Below, in pieces: positions 40,907 to 41,525 of a stretch of DNA of 41,525 nucleotides; within the stretch, counting starts at the first letter, position 1; each line of letters opens with the position of its first letter. A program made the position numbers and the translations under genes. The notes under the pieces are model-generated. The model was not told the origin of the DNA. It did no database searches and worked only from the letters and a program-made list of their open reading frames with translations. Origin of the DNA: CAJMNU01 sp905214855 (GTDB taxonomy: Bacteria > Bacillota > Clostridia > Lachnospirales > Lachnospiraceae); the NCBI GenBank assembly GCA_937890595.1, contig CALADM010000011.1, positions 1 to 41,525 on the forward strand, written 5' to 3'.

Positions 40907-40952
40907 CTCAAAATGTGTTCCACTATACTCAAACACATCGAGAAATTAAAGT
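40907..40952. repeat. Inverted repeat between the IS end and radA
   Basis: On the minus strand CTC..ATGTGTT and AACACAT..GAG (40952-40907) can form a 7-bp stem with an outer 3-bp extension. It lies just outside the probable element end and would overlap the guide part of an omega RNA. It may be a native terminator or an element hairpin; I cannot tell which. Confidence 0.35.
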
Positions 40953-40954
40953 CC

Positions 40955-41095
40955 TCACGGATACTTTTTACTGCTTCATTGTGTATGCGTTGGCAGTTGC
41001 AAGCAACTTGCTACTAACAGGTTCTTGTACACTCCACAGTCGTTAATTCCCGACTAAGCCATCGGTACATACTTACATTTGCTTGATTATGCAAT
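40955..41095 (-). ncRNA. Probable TnpB omega RNA (reRNA) and element right end
   Basis: TnpB guides come from RNA overlapping the 3' end of tnpB and the element end. Directly after the stop, the minus strand has TGTACCGATGGCTT, AGTCG-GGAATTAA-CGACT (a 5-bp stem with a typical loop), GTGTACA pairing back to TGTAC, GCAAG-TTG-CTTGC, and GTATCCGTGAGGAC ending in TTTAAT at 40955. This order resembles omega RNA scaffolds of clostridial elements as I recall them. The 20 bases after 40955 would be the guide. Boundaries are estimated. Confidence 0.6.
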
Positions 41096-41525
41096 TTTGT
41101 AAGTTACAGCATCTTTTAAATTAAGACTTGCATTAAAATCTCTATCCTCTACATAACCACAGCTGCATTTGTAGGTTCTGTCCGAAAGTTTTAAGTCCTT
41201 TTTCATAGAACCACAACAATGACATAATTTAGAAGATGGATAAAATCTATCTACAATCCTTAATTCAATGCCATTATCATCACACTTCACTTTCAACTTT
41301 GTCCTAAACTCATAGAATTTCTGAGATGCGACAGCTTTTGAAAGATGCCTGTTCTTCATCATTCCTGATACATTCAGATCCTCAATCGTTATATAAGATG
41401 GCTTGGTTTTCACTATCTCATCGATTGCCTTATTGATATAATCAGTACGGATATTGTCCATCCTGTGATGAAGTTTTTGTACTTTAAGCCTTTGTTTTTG
41501 TATATTTTTTTGAGCAGACTCTCCT
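41087..41525 (-). CDS. tnpB: RNA-guided endonuclease TnpB, C-terminal part (runs off right edge)
   Basis: The frame is open from the window edge to a TAA at 41087-41089 (145 residues visible). Before the internal ATG at 41461 it reads ESAQKNIQKQRLKVQKLHHR, the family's basic helix, so the gene starts outside the window. It has RuvC-II glutamate in YITIEDLNVSG, the zinc ribbon LCHCCG and YKCSCG, and RuvC-III aspartate in VEDRDFNASLNL, so the visible catalytic residues are intact. The RuvC-I aspartate is outside. It points toward radA with about 200 bases between. Whether the left-edge tnpB is a copy of the same element cannot be judged, because the visible parts do not overlap. Confidence 0.93.
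   Translation of the reverse strand, partial: GESAQKNIQKQRLKVQKLHHRMDNIRTDYINKAIDEIVKTKPSYITIEDLNVSGMMKNRHLSKAVASQKFYEFRTKLKVKCDDNGIELRIVDRFYPSSKLCHCCGSMKKDLKLSDRTYKCSCGYVEDRDFNASLNLKDAVTYKIA

Overview
The window is a chromosomal segment of a low-GC, spore-lineage Firmicute. The best match is a gut Lachnospiraceae (Blautia/Dorea/Mediterraneibacter-like). I infer this from the AT-rich sequence, AGGAGG ribosome sites, a T-box phenylalanyl-tRNA synthetase operon, a SpoIID/LytB-type protein, PPi-dependent phosphofructokinase, a single-chain PurL, a clostridial-type cmk-ispH-rpsA cluster and IS607/IS605-type TnpB genes. The genus is inference. Almost all genes are on the minus strand, so the text reads right to left for transcription.

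Layout. 1-620: the 5' part of a minus-strand tnpB runs off the left edge, behind a broken serine-recombinase tnpA. 789-5174: secG and the pheS-pheT operon with a T-box leader. 5212-8751: a YihY/BrkB membrane protein on the plus strand, then an envelope operon padR-DUF1700-DUF4097-pspC read from one strong promoter with duplicated AT-rich operator-like repeats. 8753-12857: fructose utilisation, fruK-fruA with a DeoR-type repressor gene downstream and a phased array of operator-like octamers over the fruK promoter. 12916-16950: a flavoprotein and the overlapping cmk-ispH-rpsA genes. 17094-20945: a SpoIID-like protein, an AI-2E-family permease and 6S RNA. 21058-22564: an ECF sigma operon on the plus strand. 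22599-27997: purL, a YedK/HMCES protein and a histidine phosphatase. 28123-31087: clpA, clpS and an unidentified structured RNA unit. 31156-34751: a 2H phosphoesterase, a small membrane protein, PPi-PFK, a second histidine phosphatase and a sigma-70-like protein that lacks DNA-binding parts. 34937-38833: a LysR regulator, a nuclease-XPD/DinG helicase fusion and an HPr-like protein without the active histidine. 39162-41525: tRNA-Trp, radA, and the 3' end of another tnpB with its probable omega RNA.

Most of the window is housekeeping. The parts most worth a second look are the compact RNA unit between clpS and the 2H phosphoesterase (own promoter, a Shine-Dalgarno-led 8-codon ORF inside a hairpin, and two terminator-like structures), the stand-alone sigma-70 fragment that keeps core-binding features but lacks the promoter-melting aromatics and region 4, the HPr paralogue that keeps Ser46 but not His15, the PD-(D/E)XK-XPD fusion, and the two TnpB loci at the ends.
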